A stretch of DNA of 64,000 nt from Vogesella margarita (GCF_028548475.1 NZ_JAQQLE010000001.1:124001-188000), one strand, 5' to 3'; shown: positions 1-10,397, counted from the first letter of the stretch. Program-made: numbers and translations. Notes: generated from the sequence alone by a model not told the origin.

Positions 1-567
1 GTTAACGGCCGTGTTTTCACCGATAGAGGACTTCCACTCCGGCGACACCTTGGACAGATAGTTGGTGAAGATGAAGGTGGTGCCGGAGCCGTCGGAGCGG
101 CGTACCACGGTAATCTTCTGGTCAGGCAGCTTCACGCCCGGGTTCAGCTTGCCGATGGCGGCATCGTTCCAGTTGGCAACCTTGCCAAGGTAGATGTCGG
201 CCAGCAGCGGGCCGGTCAGTTTCAGCTGGCCGGCGCCGATGCCCGGTACGTTGACTACCGGAACCACGCCGCCGATCACGGTTGGGAACTGGGTCAGACC
301 GTGCTTGCTCAGCTCTTCCGGCTTCAGCGGCATGTCGGAGGCGCCGAAGTCAACGGTCTTGGACTGGATCTGTTTGATACCGCCACCCGAGCCGATCGAC
401 TGGTAGTTCATGTTGTTGTTGGTCTGTGCCTTGTACGCTTCCGCCCACTTGGCGTACAGCGGATACGGGAAGGTGGCACCGGCACCGGTGATGTCAGCCG
501 CAAACACATTGCTTGCAACAAAACCGGAAACCGCCAGCGCGGCAGCCCAACGAATAGAATGTTTCAT
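1..567 (-). CDS. pstS: Phosphate ABC transporter, periplasmic phosphate-binding protein PstS (N-terminal part; gene runs off the window)
   Basis: Binds inorganic phosphate in the periplasm and delivers it to the PstCAB importer. Only the first 189 codons are visible; the gene continues beyond base 1. The translation starts [16 protein letters not shown] and has a typical Sec signal peptide with likely cleavage after VFA. The mature part begins with [18 protein letters not shown], followed by [22 protein letters not shown] and [17 protein letters not shown], all characteristic PstS segments around the phosphate-binding site. The ATG at 567-565 is preceded by an AGGAG ribosome site. A possible Pho box lies 55 bp upstream of the start. 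The rest of a pst operon would be expected outside the window. Family identification is secure; transport specificity follows from the family. Confidence 0.95.
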   Translation of the reverse strand, partial: MKHSIRWAAALAVSGFVASNVFAADITGAGATFPYPLYAKWAEAYKAQTNNNMNYQSIGSGGGIKQIQSKTVDFGASDMPLKPEELSKHGLTQFPTVIGGVVPVVNVPGIGAGQLKLTGPLLADIYLGKVANWNDAAIGKLNPGVKLPDQKITVVRRSDGSGTTFIFTNYLSKVSPEWKSSIGENTAVN

Positions 568-621
568 GCTTGCTCCTAGAGTTCACGACTTGTTTCGATG
601 TGCGCATCCTAAGGGAGGCTC

Positions 622-639
622 TTTGCAGAAATATTACAG
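622..639 (-). promoter_or_regulatory. Candidate Pho box upstream of pstS
   Basis: On the minus strand the sequence reads CTGTAATATTTCTGCAAA, two CTGnnAn heptads separated by an AT-rich tetramer. This resembles the PhoB box (CTGTCAT-N4-CTGTCAT), with the first heptad matching 6 of 7 and the second 4 of 7. The position, about 55-72 bp upstream of the pstS start codon, is suitable. The weak second heptad keeps this tentative. Confidence 0.4.
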
Positions 640-673
640 TCATGACCATGCACAGCAATGTAGTACCCGCTGA

Positions 674-679
674 TATAAT
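674..679 (+). promoter_or_regulatory. Candidate -10 box for tpiA-secG
   Basis: A perfect TATAAT hexamer sits 35 bp upstream of the tpiA start codon. No convincing -35 hexamer is visible at 16-18 bp upstream, so only the -10 element is proposed. Confidence 0.4.
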
Positions 680-713
680 TTGCCCATTAAAAACAGCACT
701 CGGGGTATTCGGC

Positions 714-1460
714 ATGACGGGCAAACTGGTAATCGGCAACTGGAAGATGAACGGACGGCTTGCGGCCAACCTTGCGCTGCTCGACGCGCTGCAGGCCAAT
801 GCGGCCGTGCAGGCGGCCCAGGTGGCGGTGGCGCCGCCGTTTGCCTACCTTGGCCAGGCCGCGACCGTGCTGGCAGGCAGCAATATCGCGCTGGCGGCGC
901 AGGATGTCAGTGCCTTTGACAAGGATGGTGCCTATACCGGCGAGGTCAGCGCCGCGATGCTGGCCGATGTCGGCTGTCGCTATGTGCTGATCGGCCACTC
1001 CGAGCGCCGCCAGTACTTTGCCGAAGACCATGCCTTGCTGGCGCGCAAGCTGCAGGCGGCCGTCGCCGCCGGTCTGATCCCGGTCTACTGCGTGGGCGAG
1101 ACGCTGGCCGAGCGCGAGGCTGATGCTTATAAGGCGGTTATTGCGGAACAGCTGGCGGTGCTGGGGGCATTGGCCGGTCACGACTATGTGGTGGCGTACG
1201 AGCCGGTGTGGGCCATCGGCACCGGCAAGGTGGCCAGCGTCGAGCAGATCGACGAGGTGCACCAGTTTATCCGGGAAACCGTGTTGCAATGCCATGGGGC
1301 TTCTGATAGTATTCGCGTCCTCTACGGAGGCAGCGTCAAGGCAGACAATGCGGATGCGATTTTATCGCTGCAAAGTGTCGGTGGCGCCTTGGTTGGCGGG
1401 GCATCCTTGGATGTTGAGAGCTTTGGGCGAATTTGCCAGGCTGCTAAAATAACGGTATAG
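714..1460 (+). CDS. tpiA: Triosephosphate isomerase
   Basis: Interconverts dihydroxyacetone phosphate and glyceraldehyde 3-phosphate in glycolysis and gluconeogenesis. The 248-residue protein has the usual family length and carries GNWKMNG near the N-terminus (catalytic Asn and Lys), IGHSERR (catalytic His), [11 protein letters not shown] (catalytic Glu) and the phosphate-binding LYGGSVK. The reading frame is open further upstream to 570, but [14 protein letters not shown] is the conserved family start and GGGG lies just upstream of the ATG at 714. secG follows after one base. Codons 16-20 contain a full copy of the dispersed word TTGCGGCCAACCTTG (760-774), read as LAANLA. Confidence 0.97.
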   Translation: MTGKLVIGNWKMNGRLAANLALLDALQANAAVQAAQVAVAPPFAYLGQAATVLAGSNIALAAQDVSAFDKDGAYTGEVSAAMLADVGCRYVLIGHSERRQYFAEDHALLARKLQAAVAAGLIPVYCVGETLAEREADAYKAVIAEQLAVLGALAGHDYVVAYEPVWAIGTGKVASVEQIDEVHQFIRETVLQCHGASDSIRVLYGGSVKADNADAILSLQSVGGALVGGASLDVESFGRICQAAKITV

Positions 1461-1461
1461 T

Positions 1462-1806
1462 ATGGAACTTCTGAATACATTAGCACTCGTCGCCATGTTG
1501 GTTTCTGCGCTGGCGATCATCATTCTTGTCCTGATGCAGCATGGCAAGGGTGCGGATATGGGTGCTGCTTTCGGTAGTGGTGCATCGGGTAGTCTGTTTG
1601 GTGCCACCGGTTCCGCGAATTTTCTGAGTAGGGCTACTGCGATTGCGGCAGTCGTATTCTTCTCGTCCTTGATGGTTATTGGTTTCTTTCACTCCTCGGC
1701 CAAGACGGAATTGGGCGTGATGGGTGGAGTATCCAGCCAGTCTGCATCGCCAATCCCGGGTGGCGCGGATAAAAGCAAGGCCTCTGGTTCTGTGATTCCA
1801 GAGTAA
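1462..1806 (+). CDS. secG: Protein translocase subunit SecG
   Basis: Small membrane subunit of the SecYEG protein-conducting channel, which aids the SecA-driven export cycle. The 114-residue product has two hydrophobic segments (about residues 2-22 and 52-74) separated by a Gly/Ala/Ser-rich cytoplasmic loop with the typical LMQHGKGADMGAAFGSGASG and SLFGATGSANFLSR stretches. The C-terminal tail is polar. It follows tpiA by one base and precedes a tRNA-Leu gene, an arrangement common in betaproteobacteria. Confidence 0.95.
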   Translation: MELLNTLALVAMLVSALAIIILVLMQHGKGADMGAAFGSGASGSLFGATGSANFLSRATAIAAVVFFSSLMVIGFFHSSAKTELGVMGGVSSQSASPIPGGADKSKASGSVIPE

Positions 1807-1824
1807 AAATTGAGTTTGTATAGT

Positions 1825-1910
1825 GCCGACATGGTGGAATTGGTAGACACGCTATCTTGAGGGGGTAGTGGCCATAGGCTGTGTGAGTTCGAGTCTCACT
1901 GTCGGCACCA
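1825..1910 (+). tRNA. tRNA-Leu (anticodon GAG)
   Basis: A complete type II tRNA of 86 nt including encoded CCA. The acceptor arms GCCGACA and TGTCGGC pair fully, the anticodon stem is CTATC/GGTAG with loop TTGAGGG, giving anticodon GAG. There is a long variable arm and a T-loop GTTCGAGTC. It decodes CUC and CUU. It lies 18 bp after secG and is followed by a terminator before nuoA. Confidence 0.96.
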
Positions 1911-1916
1911 CATTCA

Positions 1917-1951
1917 AAAAACAGGCCATCGGGAAACCGGTGGCCTGTTTT
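1917..1951 (+). terminator. Intrinsic terminator after tRNA-Leu
   Basis: Inverted repeat AAAACAGGCCA ... TGGCCTGTTTT with an additional CGG/CCG pairing around a GAAA tetraloop, ending in a T run. It should end the tpiA-secG-tRNA-Leu transcript. Confidence 0.85.
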
Positions 1952-1961
1952 ACTTGGAGCC

Positions 1962-1987
1962 AAGGAGGTCTTTGACCTCCTTTCTTT
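1962..1987 (+). promoter_or_regulatory. Hairpin with U tract in the nuoA leader
   Basis: Perfect 9-bp inverted repeat AAGGAGGTC-TTT-GACCTCCTT followed by TCTTTT, 17 bp before the nuoA start. It looks like a second intrinsic terminator or attenuator, and its left arm is a near-perfect Shine-Dalgarno sequence that is locked in the stem and has no start codon of its own. Confidence 0.5.
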
Positions 1988-2003
1988 TAGAGGTGCGCGG
2001 GAA

Positions 2004-2360
2004 ATGCTGCAAAATTACTTTCCCATTCTGATGTTCGTTGTCGTCGGCCTGCTGGTTGGCGTCGGTCCATTGCTTCTGGGGTGGCTGTTGGCCCCGAATC
2101 GTCCTGATCCTGAAAAGCTTTCTCCATACGAATGCGGCTTCGAAGCTTTCGAAGATGCGCGTATGAAGTTTGACGTCCGGTACTACTTGGTCGCCATTCT
2201 TTTCATTCTCTTCGATCTGGAAATTGCCTTTCTCTTTCCGTGGGCGGTTGTGCTCAAAGAACTGGGCATGTATGGCTTCGGCGTCATGATTGAGTTCATC
2301 ACGGTGCTGACCATCGGTTTCGTCTACATGTGGAAAAAGGGAGCTCTGGAATGGGAGTAG
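2004..2360 (+). CDS. nuoA: NADH-quinone oxidoreductase subunit A
   Basis: Membrane subunit of proton-pumping complex I, located at the junction between the peripheral arm and the membrane arm. The 118-residue product has three membrane helices and the conserved loop [21 protein letters not shown], which shapes the quinone access site. It is the first gene of a colinear 14-gene nuo operon. Its end overlaps the nuoB start by 10 bp. Confidence 0.97.
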   Translation: MLQNYFPILMFVVVGLLVGVGPLLLGWLLAPNRPDPEKLSPYECGFEAFEDARMKFDVRYYLVAILFILFDLEIAFLFPWAVVLKELGMYGFGVMIEFITVLTIGFVYMWKKGALEWE

Positions 2361-2827
2361 AAGGCGTTCTTGAAAAGGGCTTTGTCACCACCACGGCTGA
2401 CAAGCTCATTAACTGGACCCGTACTGGTTCCCTGTGGCCGATGACCTTCGGTCTGGCCTGCTGTGCGGTGGAGATGATGCATGCGGGTGCCGCTCGTTAT
2501 GACCTCGACCGTTTCGGTATCGTGTTCCGTCCTAGTCCACGTCAGTCCGATCTGATGATTGTCGCCGGTACTCTGTGCAACAAGATGGCTCCGGCCTTGC
2601 GCAAGGTGTACGACCAGATGGCCGAGCCACGCTGGGTCATTTCCATGGGCTCCTGTGCCAATGGCGGCGGCTACTATCACTACTCTTATTCTGTCGTTCG
2701 CGGCTGTGATCGTATTGTTCCGGTTGATGTTTACGTGCCGGGCTGTCCGCCGACTGCAGAGGCGTTGCTTTACGGCATCATCCAGCTGCAGAACAAGATC
2801 AAGCGTACCAATACTATCGCCCGCTGA
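2351..2827 (+). CDS. nuoB: NADH-quinone oxidoreductase subunit B (N2 cluster)
   Basis: Carries the terminal 4Fe-4S cluster N2 that passes electrons to quinone. In the 158-residue product the four ligands are visible as the tandem Cys37-Cys38 (LACCAVEMM), Cys102 (MGSCANGG) and Cys132 ([10 protein letters not shown]). An upstream in-frame start at 2330 exists, but [11 protein letters not shown] at 2351 is the family start and is preceded by GGGAG. The gene overlaps nuoA by 10 bp, which suggests translational coupling. Confidence 0.97.
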   Translation: MGVEGVLEKGFVTTTADKLINWTRTGSLWPMTFGLACCAVEMMHAGAARYDLDRFGIVFRPSPRQSDLMIVAGTLCNKMAPALRKVYDQMAEPRWVISMGSCANGGGYYHYSYSVVRGCDRIVPVDVYVPGCPPTAEALLYGIIQLQNKIKRTNTIAR

Positions 2828-2836
2828 GGTTAAACC

Positions 2837-3430
2837 ATGGCATCCAGAATGGAAGTGCTCAAGTCGGCGGTAGAGCGTGTGCTTGGCGACAAGGTTGTAT
2901 CGGCCAAGATTGCGCTCGGTGAGCTGACTATCGTCTGTAAATCCGTGAACGTGACCGAAGCAATGACCACATTGCGCGATCACCCAGAGCTGGCGTTCGA
3001 GCAGTGTATCGACGTCTGCGGCATGGACTACAGCACCTACCAAGACCAACCACAAGACGGCCCGCGTTTTGCGGTGGTTTATCATTTGCTGTCCCTGACG
3101 CACAACACCCGCCTGCGGGTGCGCGTGTTTGCGGAAGATGACGATTTCCCGGTCGTGCCGAGCGTGGTGGAAATCTGGAATACCGCCAACTGGTTCGAGC
3201 GCGAGGCGTTCGACCTGTTCGGCATCATCTTCGAAGGCCACCCGGACCTTCGTCGCATCCTTACCGACTACGGTTTTGTCGGTCATCCGTTCCGCAAGGA
3301 CTTCCCGCTGTCCGGTCATGTCGAAATGCGCTACGACGCAGCTCAGCAGCGCGTGATCTACCAGCCGGTCACCATCGAACCGCGTGAGATTACCCCACGC
3401 ATCATTCGCGAGGAGAACTACGGTGGCTGA
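2837..3430 (+). CDS. nuoC: NADH-quinone oxidoreductase subunit C
   Basis: Peripheral-arm subunit (30 kDa family) that with NuoD and NuoB forms the connecting module of complex I. The 197-residue product contains the family signature [20 protein letters not shown] and the following [17 protein letters not shown]. It is a separate protein here, not the NuoCD fusion of enterobacteria. The end overlaps the start of nuoD by 8 bp. Confidence 0.97.
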   Translation: MASRMEVLKSAVERVLGDKVVSAKIALGELTIVCKSVNVTEAMTTLRDHPELAFEQCIDVCGMDYSTYQDQPQDGPRFAVVYHLLSLTHNTRLRVRVFAEDDDFPVVPSVVEIWNTANWFEREAFDLFGIIFEGHPDLRRILTDYGFVGHPFRKDFPLSGHVEMRYDAAQQRVIYQPVTIEPREITPRIIREENYGG

Positions 3431-4676
3431 TATCCGTAACTACACCCTGAACTTCGGTCCGCAGCACCCGGCCGCGCACGGCGTGTTGCGCCTAGTGCTG
3501 GAGCTGGATGGCGAAGTGGTACAGCGTGCCGACCCGCATATCGGCCTGCTGCACCGCGGCACCGAGAAGCTGGCCGAGAGCAAGACTTTCATCCAGTCGC
3601 TGCCGTACATGGACCGCCTCGACTACGTGTCGATGATGTGCAACGAGCACGCCTACTGCCTGGCGATCGAAAAGCTGGCCGGCATCGAAGTGCCGGAGCG
3701 TGCCCAGTACATCCGCGTGATGTTTGCCGAGATCACCCGTATCCTCAACCACCTGTTGTGGATCGGCGCGCACTCCATCGACATCGGCGCGATGACCATG
3801 TTCCTGTACGCGTTCCGTGAGCGCGAGGACCTGATGGACTGCTACGAGGCAGTCTCCGGTGCCCGTCTGCACGCTGCCTACTTCCGTCCGGGCGGTGTTT
3901 ATCGCGACCTGCCGGACAGCATGCCGCAGTACAAGGCGTCCAAGATCCGCAACGCCAAGGAAATCGCACGCCTGAACGAGACCCGCAAGGGCTCGATGCT
4001 CGATTTCATCGAAGACTTCACCAACCGTTTCCCGGCCTGTGTCGACGACTACGAGACTCTGCTCACCGATAACCGTATCTGGAAGCAGCGTACCGTCGGT
4101 ATCGGCGTGGTTACCCCGGAACGTGCCAAGAACCTGGGCATGACCGGTCCGATGCTGCGTGGTTCCGGCATTGCCTGGGACCTGCGCAAGATGCAGCCGT
4201 ACGACGTGTACGACCGCATGGAATTCGACATTCCGGTTGGCGTCACCGGCGACTGCTACGACCGCTATCTGGTGCGTGTCGAGGAAATGCGCCAGTCCAA
4301 CCGCATCATCCAGCAGTGCGTAAAGTGGCTGAAGGCCAACCCTGGCCCTGTCATCACCGACAACCACAAGTTCGCCCCGCCTAGCCGCGAAGACATGAAG
4401 AGCAATATGGAGGAGCTGATCCACCATTTCAAACTCTTCACCGAAGGCATGCATGTGCCGGAAGGCGAAGCGTACGCCGCTGTAGAGCATCCAAAAGGCG
4501 AGTTCGGTATCTATCTGGTATCCGATGGCGCCAACAAACCTTATCGTCTGAAAATCCGTGCGCCGGGCTATGCCCATCTGGCCAGTCTGGATGAAATGTC
4601 TCGTGGCCACATGATCGCCGACGTTGTCGCGATCATTGGTACTCAGGACGTGGTATTTGGGGAGATCGACCGCTGA
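3423..4676 (+). CDS. nuoD: NADH-quinone oxidoreductase subunit D
   Basis: 49-kDa subunit that forms the quinone-binding cavity with NuoB. The 417-residue product starts with a GTG codon ([20 protein letters not shown]), which fits the family start and has AGGAG at 3411-3415; an open frame extends upstream to 3384 but without a family match. [20 protein letters not shown] and [12 protein letters not shown] are characteristic. The end shares four bases (ATGA) with the start of nuoE. Confidence 0.96.
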   Translation: MADIRNYTLNFGPQHPAAHGVLRLVLELDGEVVQRADPHIGLLHRGTEKLAESKTFIQSLPYMDRLDYVSMMCNEHAYCLAIEKLAGIEVPERAQYIRVMFAEITRILNHLLWIGAHSIDIGAMTMFLYAFREREDLMDCYEAVSGARLHAAYFRPGGVYRDLPDSMPQYKASKIRNAKEIARLNETRKGSMLDFIEDFTNRFPACVDDYETLLTDNRIWKQRTVGIGVVTPERAKNLGMTGPMLRGSGIAWDLRKMQPYDVYDRMEFDIPVGVTGDCYDRYLVRVEEMRQSNRIIQQCVKWLKANPGPVITDNHKFAPPSREDMKSNMEELIHHFKLFTEGMHVPEGEAYAAVEHPKGEFGIYLVSDGANKPYRLKIRAPGYAHLASLDEMSRGHMIADVVAIIGTQDVVFGEIDR

Positions 4677-5176
4677 TGCTATCCGCACAATCGCTTGCAA
4701 AAATTGACTACGAACTGGCCAAGTATCCTGCCGACCAGTTCCGGTCTGCCATCATGGGTGCGTTGCGCATTGCACTGGTCGAGCGTCGTGAAACCGGCAA
4801 CACGCCGGAAGAGCGCTGCCTCAATGCCGACGTGATCGAATTCGTGGCCAACTACGTGGGCATCCCGCCGGTTGCCGCCTACGAAGTCGCCACCTTCTAC
4901 AACATGTACGACATGAAGCCGGTCGGCAAATACAAGCTGACCGTCTGCACCAACCTGCCTTGCGCGCTGCAAGGCGGCGTCAATGCCGCGCACTACATCG
5001 GTGAAAAGCTGGGTATCGGCATCGGTGAAACCACCGCCGACGGCAAGTTCACCCTGCTGGAAGGGGAGTGCATGGGCGCCTGTGGCGACGCACCGGTACT
5101 GCTGGTGAATAACCACAAAATGTGCAGCTTCATGACGCGCGAAGCTATCGATAAGAAACTGGCGGAGTTGGAATAA
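4676..5176 (+). CDS. nuoE: NADH-quinone oxidoreductase subunit E
   Basis: 24-kDa subunit with the 2Fe-2S cluster N1a, part of the NADH dehydrogenase module. The 166-residue product has the four ligands Cys91 and Cys96 ([11 protein letters not shown]) and Cys132 and Cys136 ([12 protein letters not shown]). Its start overlaps nuoD and its stop shares one base with the start of nuoF. Confidence 0.97.
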   Translation: MLSAQSLAKIDYELAKYPADQFRSAIMGALRIALVERRETGNTPEERCLNADVIEFVANYVGIPPVAAYEVATFYNMYDMKPVGKYKLTVCTNLPCALQGGVNAAHYIGEKLGIGIGETTADGKFTLLEGECMGACGDAPVLLVNNHKMCSFMTREAIDKKLAELE

Positions 5177-6471
5177 TGGCAGTTTTCGTCAATGGCGTGA
5201 TTTTCGAGGGCGTGGACACCGCCACTCCGGACTGCTGGCGCCTCGAGGCCTACATGGCTCGCGGTGGCTATCAGGCCCTCAAGAAGATTCTGGATAACAA
5301 GATCCCCCAGGAAGACGTGATCGCCGAAGTGAAGAACTCCGGTCTGCGTGGTCGTGGTGGTGCAGGTTTCCCGACCGGTCTGAAGTGGAGCTTCATGCCG
5401 CGTTCCTTCCCGGGTGACAAGTACGTCGTCTGCAATACAGATGAGGGCGAACCGGGCACGTTCAAGGATCGCGACATCATCATCTACAACCCGCACGCGC
5501 TGATCGAAGGCATGATCATTGCCGGCTACGCGATGGGTTGCAAGGCGGGTTACAACTACATCCACGGTGAAATCTTCGAGGCCTACGAGCTGTTCGAAGA
5601 GGCGCTGGACGAGGCACGCAAGGCCGGCCTCCTGGGACAGAACATCCTCGGTACCGACTTCAGCTTCGACCTGTTCGCGCACCACGGTTACGGCGCCTAC
5701 ATCTGCGGCGAAGAAACCGCGCTGCTGGAGTCGCTGGAAGGCAAGAAAGGCCAGCCGCGCTTCAAGCCGCCGTTCCCGGCCAGCTTCGGCTTGTACGGCA
5801 AGCCGACCACCATCAACAACACCGAGTCGTTCGCGTCCGTGCCGTTCATCATCCGTGACGGCGGCCAGAAGTTCCTGGAAGCGGGCAAGCCGAACAACGG
5901 CGGTACCAAGCTGTTCTCCATCTCCGGTCACGTCAACCGTCCGGGCAACTACGAGATTCCGCTGGGCACCCCGTTCGCCACGCTGTTGGAAATGGCAGGC
6001 GGCATGAAGGACGGCAAGAAGCTGAAGGCAGTGATTCCGGGCGGTTCGTCCGCACCTGTACTGCCAGGCGACGTGATGATGGAACTGACCATGGATTACG
6101 ACAGTATTTCCAAGGCCGGTTCGATGCTGGGTTCCGGCGCCGTCATCGTGATGAACGAGGACGTGTGCATGGTCAAGGCGCTGGAGCGTCTGGCCTACTT
6201 CTATCACGAAGAGTCCTGCGGCCAGTGCACGCCATGCCGTGAAGGCACCGGCTGGCTGTACAAGGTGATCCATCGCATCGCCAACGGCGAAGGCCGTGAC
6301 GGCGATCTGGAGCTGTTGGAATCTGTCGGGAACAATATGGCGGGCCGCACGATTTGCGCCCTGGCTGACGCAGCCGTGTTCCCTGTTCGTAGTTTCACCA
6401 AGCACTTCCGCAATGAGTTTGAACATCTCATTAAGCACAAGAAGGCCTTGGTGGATCACAAATGGTGTTGA
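5176..6471 (+). CDS. nuoF: NADH-quinone oxidoreductase subunit F
   Basis: Binds NADH and FMN and holds the 4Fe-4S cluster N3; entry point of electrons into complex I. The 431-residue product has the nucleotide-binding loop [13 protein letters not shown], the FMN segment [15 protein letters not shown], the conserved [14 protein letters not shown] and the cluster motif [15 protein letters not shown] near residue 350. The length fits the family. Confidence 0.98.
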   Translation: MAVFVNGVIFEGVDTATPDCWRLEAYMARGGYQALKKILDNKIPQEDVIAEVKNSGLRGRGGAGFPTGLKWSFMPRSFPGDKYVVCNTDEGEPGTFKDRDIIIYNPHALIEGMIIAGYAMGCKAGYNYIHGEIFEAYELFEEALDEARKAGLLGQNILGTDFSFDLFAHHGYGAYICGEETALLESLEGKKGQPRFKPPFPASFGLYGKPTTINNTESFASVPFIIRDGGQKFLEAGKPNNGGTKLFSISGHVNRPGNYEIPLGTPFATLLEMAGGMKDGKKLKAVIPGGSSAPVLPGDVMMELTMDYDSISKAGSMLGSGAVIVMNEDVCMVKALERLAYFYHEESCGQCTPCREGTGWLYKVIHRIANGEGRDGDLELLESVGNNMAGRTICALADAAVFPVRSFTKHFRNEFEHLIKHKKALVDHKWC

Positions 6472-6474
6472 GCG

Positions 6475-8829
6475 ATGCTTGAAATCGAAATCGACGGAAA
6501 AAAACTGACGGTCAATCAGGGCATCACCATCATGGATGCTGCCCATACCGCCGGTACACATATTCCTCACTTCTGCTACCACAAGAAACTGTCCATTGCG
6601 GCCAACTGCCGCATGTGCCTGGTGGAAGTCGAGAAGGCACCGAAGCCGCTGCCGGCCTGTGCCACTCCGGTAACCGACGGCATGAAGGTGCATACCGCCT
6701 CGCCACTGGCCAAGAAGGCCCAGGCTGGCGTGATGGAATTCCTGCTGATCAACCACCCGCTGGATTGCCCGATCTGCGACCAGGGCGGCGAATGCCAGCT
6801 GCAGGATCTGGCCGTGGGCTACGGTAATTCCTCGTCCCGCTATCAGGAAGAAAAACGCGCCGTGGTCGGCAAGGACATGGGGCCGCTGGTTTCCGCCGAG
6901 GAAATGAGCCGCTGCATCCATTGCACCCGCTGCGTCCGCTTTACCGAAGAGATCGGTGGCTACCAGGAAATCGGGATGGCCAACCGCAGCGAATTCTCGG
7001 AAATCCTGCCGTTCCTCGGCAAGACCGTGAATTCGGAAATCTCCGGCAACGTGATCGACCTGTGCCCGGTCGGCGCGCTGACTTCCAAGCCGTTCCGCTA
7101 CGCCACCCGTGCCTGGGAGCTGTCGCGCCGCAAGTCGGTCAGCCCGCATGACGGTCTGGGCAGCAACCTGATCGTTCAGGTCAAGCAGAACCAGGTAATG
7201 CGCGTACTGCCGCTGGAAAACGAAGACATCAACGAGTGCTGGATCGCCGACCGCGACCGTTTCTCGTACGAAGGCCTGAACAGCGCCGAGCGCCTGCAGA
7301 AGCCGATGATCAAGTTTGACGGCAAGTGGCACGAAACCGACTGGCAGACGGCACTGGACTACGTGGTCAAGGGCCTCAACGGCGTGGCCAACGACCACGG
7401 CAAGGACGCCATCGGCTTCCTGGCCAGCCCGCACAGCACTACCGAAGAACTGTACCTGGCGCAGAAACTGGCGCGCAGCTTCGGCGTGAACAATATCGAT
7501 GCCGCGCTGCGTCGCAGCGACAAGCGTGTCGTCGCTGCCCAGCAGGGCGCGCTGTGGCTGGGTTCCAGCATCGTCGAGCTGCTGGCCGCCAAGTCGGTAC
7601 TGATGGTGGGTTCCACCCAGCGCACGGAACAGCCGTTGCTGGCATCGCGTCTGCGCCAGTCGGTCAAGAAGGGCATGGCACTGAACGTGATCCATACCAG
7701 CGACGACGACCTGCTGACCCGCGTCAACGCCAAGCTGATCGTGTCGCCGCTGGCGCTGGTCAACGCGCTGGCCCAGGTGCTGAAAGCCGCGGTGGAAATC
7801 AAGTCCGCGTCGACCACGCTGGACCTGTCTGCGGCCAACGTTGGCGCCGAGGCACGCGCGATTGCCGACAGCCTGTGCGCCGCCGAATCCGCTGCCGTGG
7901 TGCTGGGCAACGTGGCACAGCATCACCCGGCATTTGCCGAGCTGCTGTCGCTGGCCCAGGAAATCGGCCGCGTGACCGGCGCCCGTTTCGGTATCGCTGC
8001 CGAAGCCGCCAACAGCGTCGGTGCCGACATTGCCGGTGTCAATCCGCAACGTGGCCCGATGGGCAACGCCGTGACTGCCGGTCTCGCCGCAAGCGAAATG
8101 CTGGCTGCGCCGCGCAAGGCTTACGTGCTGCTCAACAGCGAGATCGAAGCCGACGCCTACAACAGCCAGCAGGCCGTGGCCGCGATGAAGCAGGCAGCCA
8201 CCGTGATTGCGCTGACTGCATTCAAGGGTGAGGCACTGCTGGACTACGCCGACGTGCTGCTGCCGATCGCGCCGTTCTCCGAAACCGCCGGTTCCTTCGT
8301 CAACATGGAAGGCAAGCTGCAGCCGTTCAACGGTGTGGTGCGTCCGCTGGGCGAGACTCGTCCGGCCTGGAAAGTGCTGCGCGTACTGGGCAACATGCTC
8401 AACCTGTCCGGCTTTGACTTCAACAGCGCGGAAGACGTGCGTGCCGAACTGCTGGCGCAAGGCGACATCGCCGCGGCACTGAACAACCAGCTGAGCAGTG
8501 TTGCGGCCAACGTTGCTGCCGGCGACGCGCTGGTGCGTATCGGTGAAGTGCCGATGTACCAGGCCGATGCCATCTGCCGCCGTGCCGGCTCGCTGCAGAA
8601 GACCGCCGCGGCCGCCGCGCCCGTGATTGCCCTCAACCCGCAAGACATCGCCAAACTGGGTCTGGAAGCAGGTCAGCCTGCCATCGTCAGCCAGGGTGAG
8701 GCCGAAGTTCGCCTGCAACTGGTAGCCGACGCTGCCGTTGCCGCCGGTGCGGTCCGTGTCGCTGCTGCCCATCCGGCAACGCAGGCACTGGGTGGTCTGT
8801 TCGAACCGATTCAGATCAAGCGAGGATAA
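6475..8829 (+). CDS. nuoG: NADH-quinone oxidoreductase subunit G
   Basis: Largest peripheral subunit, a chain of iron-sulfur clusters followed by a molybdopterin-oxidoreductase-like domain without cofactor. In the 784-residue product one sees the 2Fe-2S domain (HFCYHKKLSIAANCRMCLVE), the His-Cys3 cluster (HPLDCPICDQGGECQLQD), and a 4Fe-4S motif (CIHCTRCVRFTEEIGG). The C-terminal half is Ala-rich. Three copies of the dispersed word GCGGCCAAC lie inside the gene (6598, 7831, 8503), the last being TTGCGGCCAACGTTG. Confidence 0.97.
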   Translation: MLEIEIDGKKLTVNQGITIMDAAHTAGTHIPHFCYHKKLSIAANCRMCLVEVEKAPKPLPACATPVTDGMKVHTASPLAKKAQAGVMEFLLINHPLDCPICDQGGECQLQDLAVGYGNSSSRYQEEKRAVVGKDMGPLVSAEEMSRCIHCTRCVRFTEEIGGYQEIGMANRSEFSEILPFLGKTVNSEISGNVIDLCPVGALTSKPFRYATRAWELSRRKSVSPHDGLGSNLIVQVKQNQVMRVLPLENEDINECWIADRDRFSYEGLNSAERLQKPMIKFDGKWHETDWQTALDYVVKGLNGVANDHGKDAIGFLASPHSTTEELYLAQKLARSFGVNNIDAALRRSDKRVVAAQQGALWLGSSIVELLAAKSVLMVGSTQRTEQPLLASRLRQSVKKGMALNVIHTSDDDLLTRVNAKLIVSPLALVNALAQVLKAAVEIKSASTTLDLSAANVGAEARAIADSLCAAESAAVVLGNVAQHHPAFAELLSLAQEIGRVTGARFGIAAEAANSVGADIAGVNPQRGPMGNAVTAGLAASEMLAAPRKAYVLLNSEIEADAYNSQQAVAAMKQAATVIALTAFKGEALLDYADVLLPIAPFSETAGSFVNMEGKLQPFNGVVRPLGETRPAWKVLRVLGNMLNLSGFDFNSAEDVRAELLAQGDIAAALNNQLSSVAANVAAGDALVRIGEVPMYQADAICRRAGSLQKTAAAAAPVIALNPQDIAKLGLEAGQPAIVSQGEAEVRLQLVADAAVAAGAVRVAAAHPATQALGGLFEPIQIKRG

Positions 8830-8832
8830 GTC

Positions 8833-9879
8833 ATGGAATTGCTGCAAAACTTGCTGGGGACCGAGGCCGGTCTGGCAGTGTGGACACTGCTGAAAATTCT
8901 GGCCATCGTTGCCCCGCTGATGATCGGTGTGGCCTACCTGACGCTGGCAGAGCGCAAGGTGATCGGCTACATGCAGATCCGTATCGGCCCTAACCGTGTC
9001 GGCCCGAAAGGGCTGCTGCAGCCACTGGCTGACGGTGTGAAGCTGCTGATGAAAGAGATCATCCTGCCGACCAAGTCGAGCAAGGGTCTGTTTCTGGTGG
9101 CTCCTGTACTGTCCATCATGCCGGCACTGGCGGCCTGGGCGGTGATCCCGTTCACCGACACCATGGTGCTAGCCAATATCGACGCGTCGCTGCTGTTCAT
9201 CATGGCGATCACCTCGATGGGCGTGTACGGCGTGATCGTGGCCGGCTGGGCGGGTAACTCCAAGTACTCCTTCCTGGGCGCGCTGCGTTCCTCGGCCCAG
9301 ATCGTGTCCTACGAGATCTCGATGGGCTTCGCGCTGGTCGGCGTACTGATGGTGTCCGGCAGCCTGAACCTGGTCGACATCGTCAACCAGCAGGGCCATG
9401 GTATCGGTGGCGGCTCGGCACTGTCGTGGAACTGGCTGCCGCTGTTCCCGCTGTTCCTCGTGTACCTGATTTCCGGCGTTGCCGAAACCAACCGTGCCCC
9501 GTTCGACGTGGCGGAAGGTGAATCGGAAATCGTGGCCGGTTTCCACGTGGAATACTCGGGTATGGCCTTCGCCGTGTTCTTCCTGGCGGAATACGCCAAC
9601 ATGATCCTGGTGTCGGCACTGACCGCCATCATGTTCATGGGCGGCTGGCTGTCGCCGTTCCCGGCTTCCTGGGGCGCGCTGGGCGCATCCGGCGTGATCT
9701 GGCTGCTGGTCAAGATTTCCCTGGTGCTGTTCCTGTTCCTGTGGTTCCGTGCCACCTTCCCGCGCTATCGCTACGACCAGATCATGCGTCTGGGCTGGAA
9801 AATCTTCATCCCGGTATCGCTGGTTTGGGTGCTGGTTGTCGGCGCCTGGATGATGAGCCCACTGTCGCTGTGGAACTGA
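8833..9879 (+). CDS. nuoH: NADH-quinone oxidoreductase subunit H
   Basis: Membrane subunit that links the quinone site to the antiporter-like subunits. The 348-residue, multi-helix product has the conserved [20 protein letters not shown] loop and [20 protein letters not shown], which faces the quinone chamber. The gene begins 3 bp after nuoG with GAGGATAAG as ribosome site. Confidence 0.98.
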   Translation: MELLQNLLGTEAGLAVWTLLKILAIVAPLMIGVAYLTLAERKVIGYMQIRIGPNRVGPKGLLQPLADGVKLLMKEIILPTKSSKGLFLVAPVLSIMPALAAWAVIPFTDTMVLANIDASLLFIMAITSMGVYGVIVAGWAGNSKYSFLGALRSSAQIVSYEISMGFALVGVLMVSGSLNLVDIVNQQGHGIGGGSALSWNWLPLFPLFLVYLISGVAETNRAPFDVAEGESEIVAGFHVEYSGMAFAVFFLAEYANMILVSALTAIMFMGGWLSPFPASWGALGASGVIWLLVKISLVLFLFLWFRATFPRYRYDQIMRLGWKIFIPVSLVWVLVVGAWMMSPLSLWN

Positions 9880-9899
9880 TACGGATTGGATGAAATAGC

Positions 9900-10388
9900 A
9901 TGGAAATGATCCGAAATTTTTTCAAAACCTTCCTGCTGGTGGAGCTGGTGCAGGGCCTGATGGTGACCGGTCGTCACTTCTTCGCCCGCAAGATCACCGT
10001 CCAGTTCCCGGAAGAGAAGACCCCGATTTCGCCACGCTTCCGTGGCTTGCACGCCCAGCGCCGTTACGCCAACGGTGAAGAGCGTTGCATCGCCTGTAAG
10101 CTGTGCGAGGCGGTATGCCCGGCAATGGCCATCACCATCGAGTCGGAACAGCGCGACGACGGCACCCGCCGCACCTCGCGTTACGACATCGACCTGACCA
10201 AGTGCATTTTCTGCGGTTTCTGCGAAGAAGCCTGCCCGGTCGACGCCATTGTGGAAACGCACATTTTTGAATACCACGGCGAAAAACGTGGCGACCTCTA
10301 CTACACCAAGCCGATGCTGCTGGCGGTGGGTGACAAGTACGAGGCTGAAATTGCGGCCAACAAGGCTGCTGATGCCAAGTATCGCTAA
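9900..10388 (+). CDS. nuoI: NADH-quinone oxidoreductase subunit I
   Basis: Carries the two 4Fe-4S clusters N6a and N6b that lead to N2. The 162-residue ferredoxin-like product has two complete CxxCxxCxxxCP motifs: [16 protein letters not shown] and [16 protein letters not shown]. The N-terminus is an amphipathic segment that lies on the membrane. A copy of the word TTGCGGCCAAC lies near the 3' end (10351). Confidence 0.98.
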   Translation: MEMIRNFFKTFLLVELVQGLMVTGRHFFARKITVQFPEEKTPISPRFRGLHAQRRYANGEERCIACKLCEAVCPAMAITIESEQRDDGTRRTSRYDIDLTKCIFCGFCEEACPVDAIVETHIFEYHGEKRGDLYYTKPMLLAVGDKYEAEIAANKAADAKYR

Positions 10389-10397
10389 GGGGGAGAC

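Noticed and set aside
4993-8847. A 1284-codon open frame on the minus strand opposite nuoE-nuoF-nuoG
   Set aside because: It is the mirror of strongly conserved nuo genes in GC-rich DNA, has no family resemblance and no ribosome site. Similar mirrors exist opposite carB (60380-63853), mutY-relA (32865-36275) and the methyltransferase (29606-32896).
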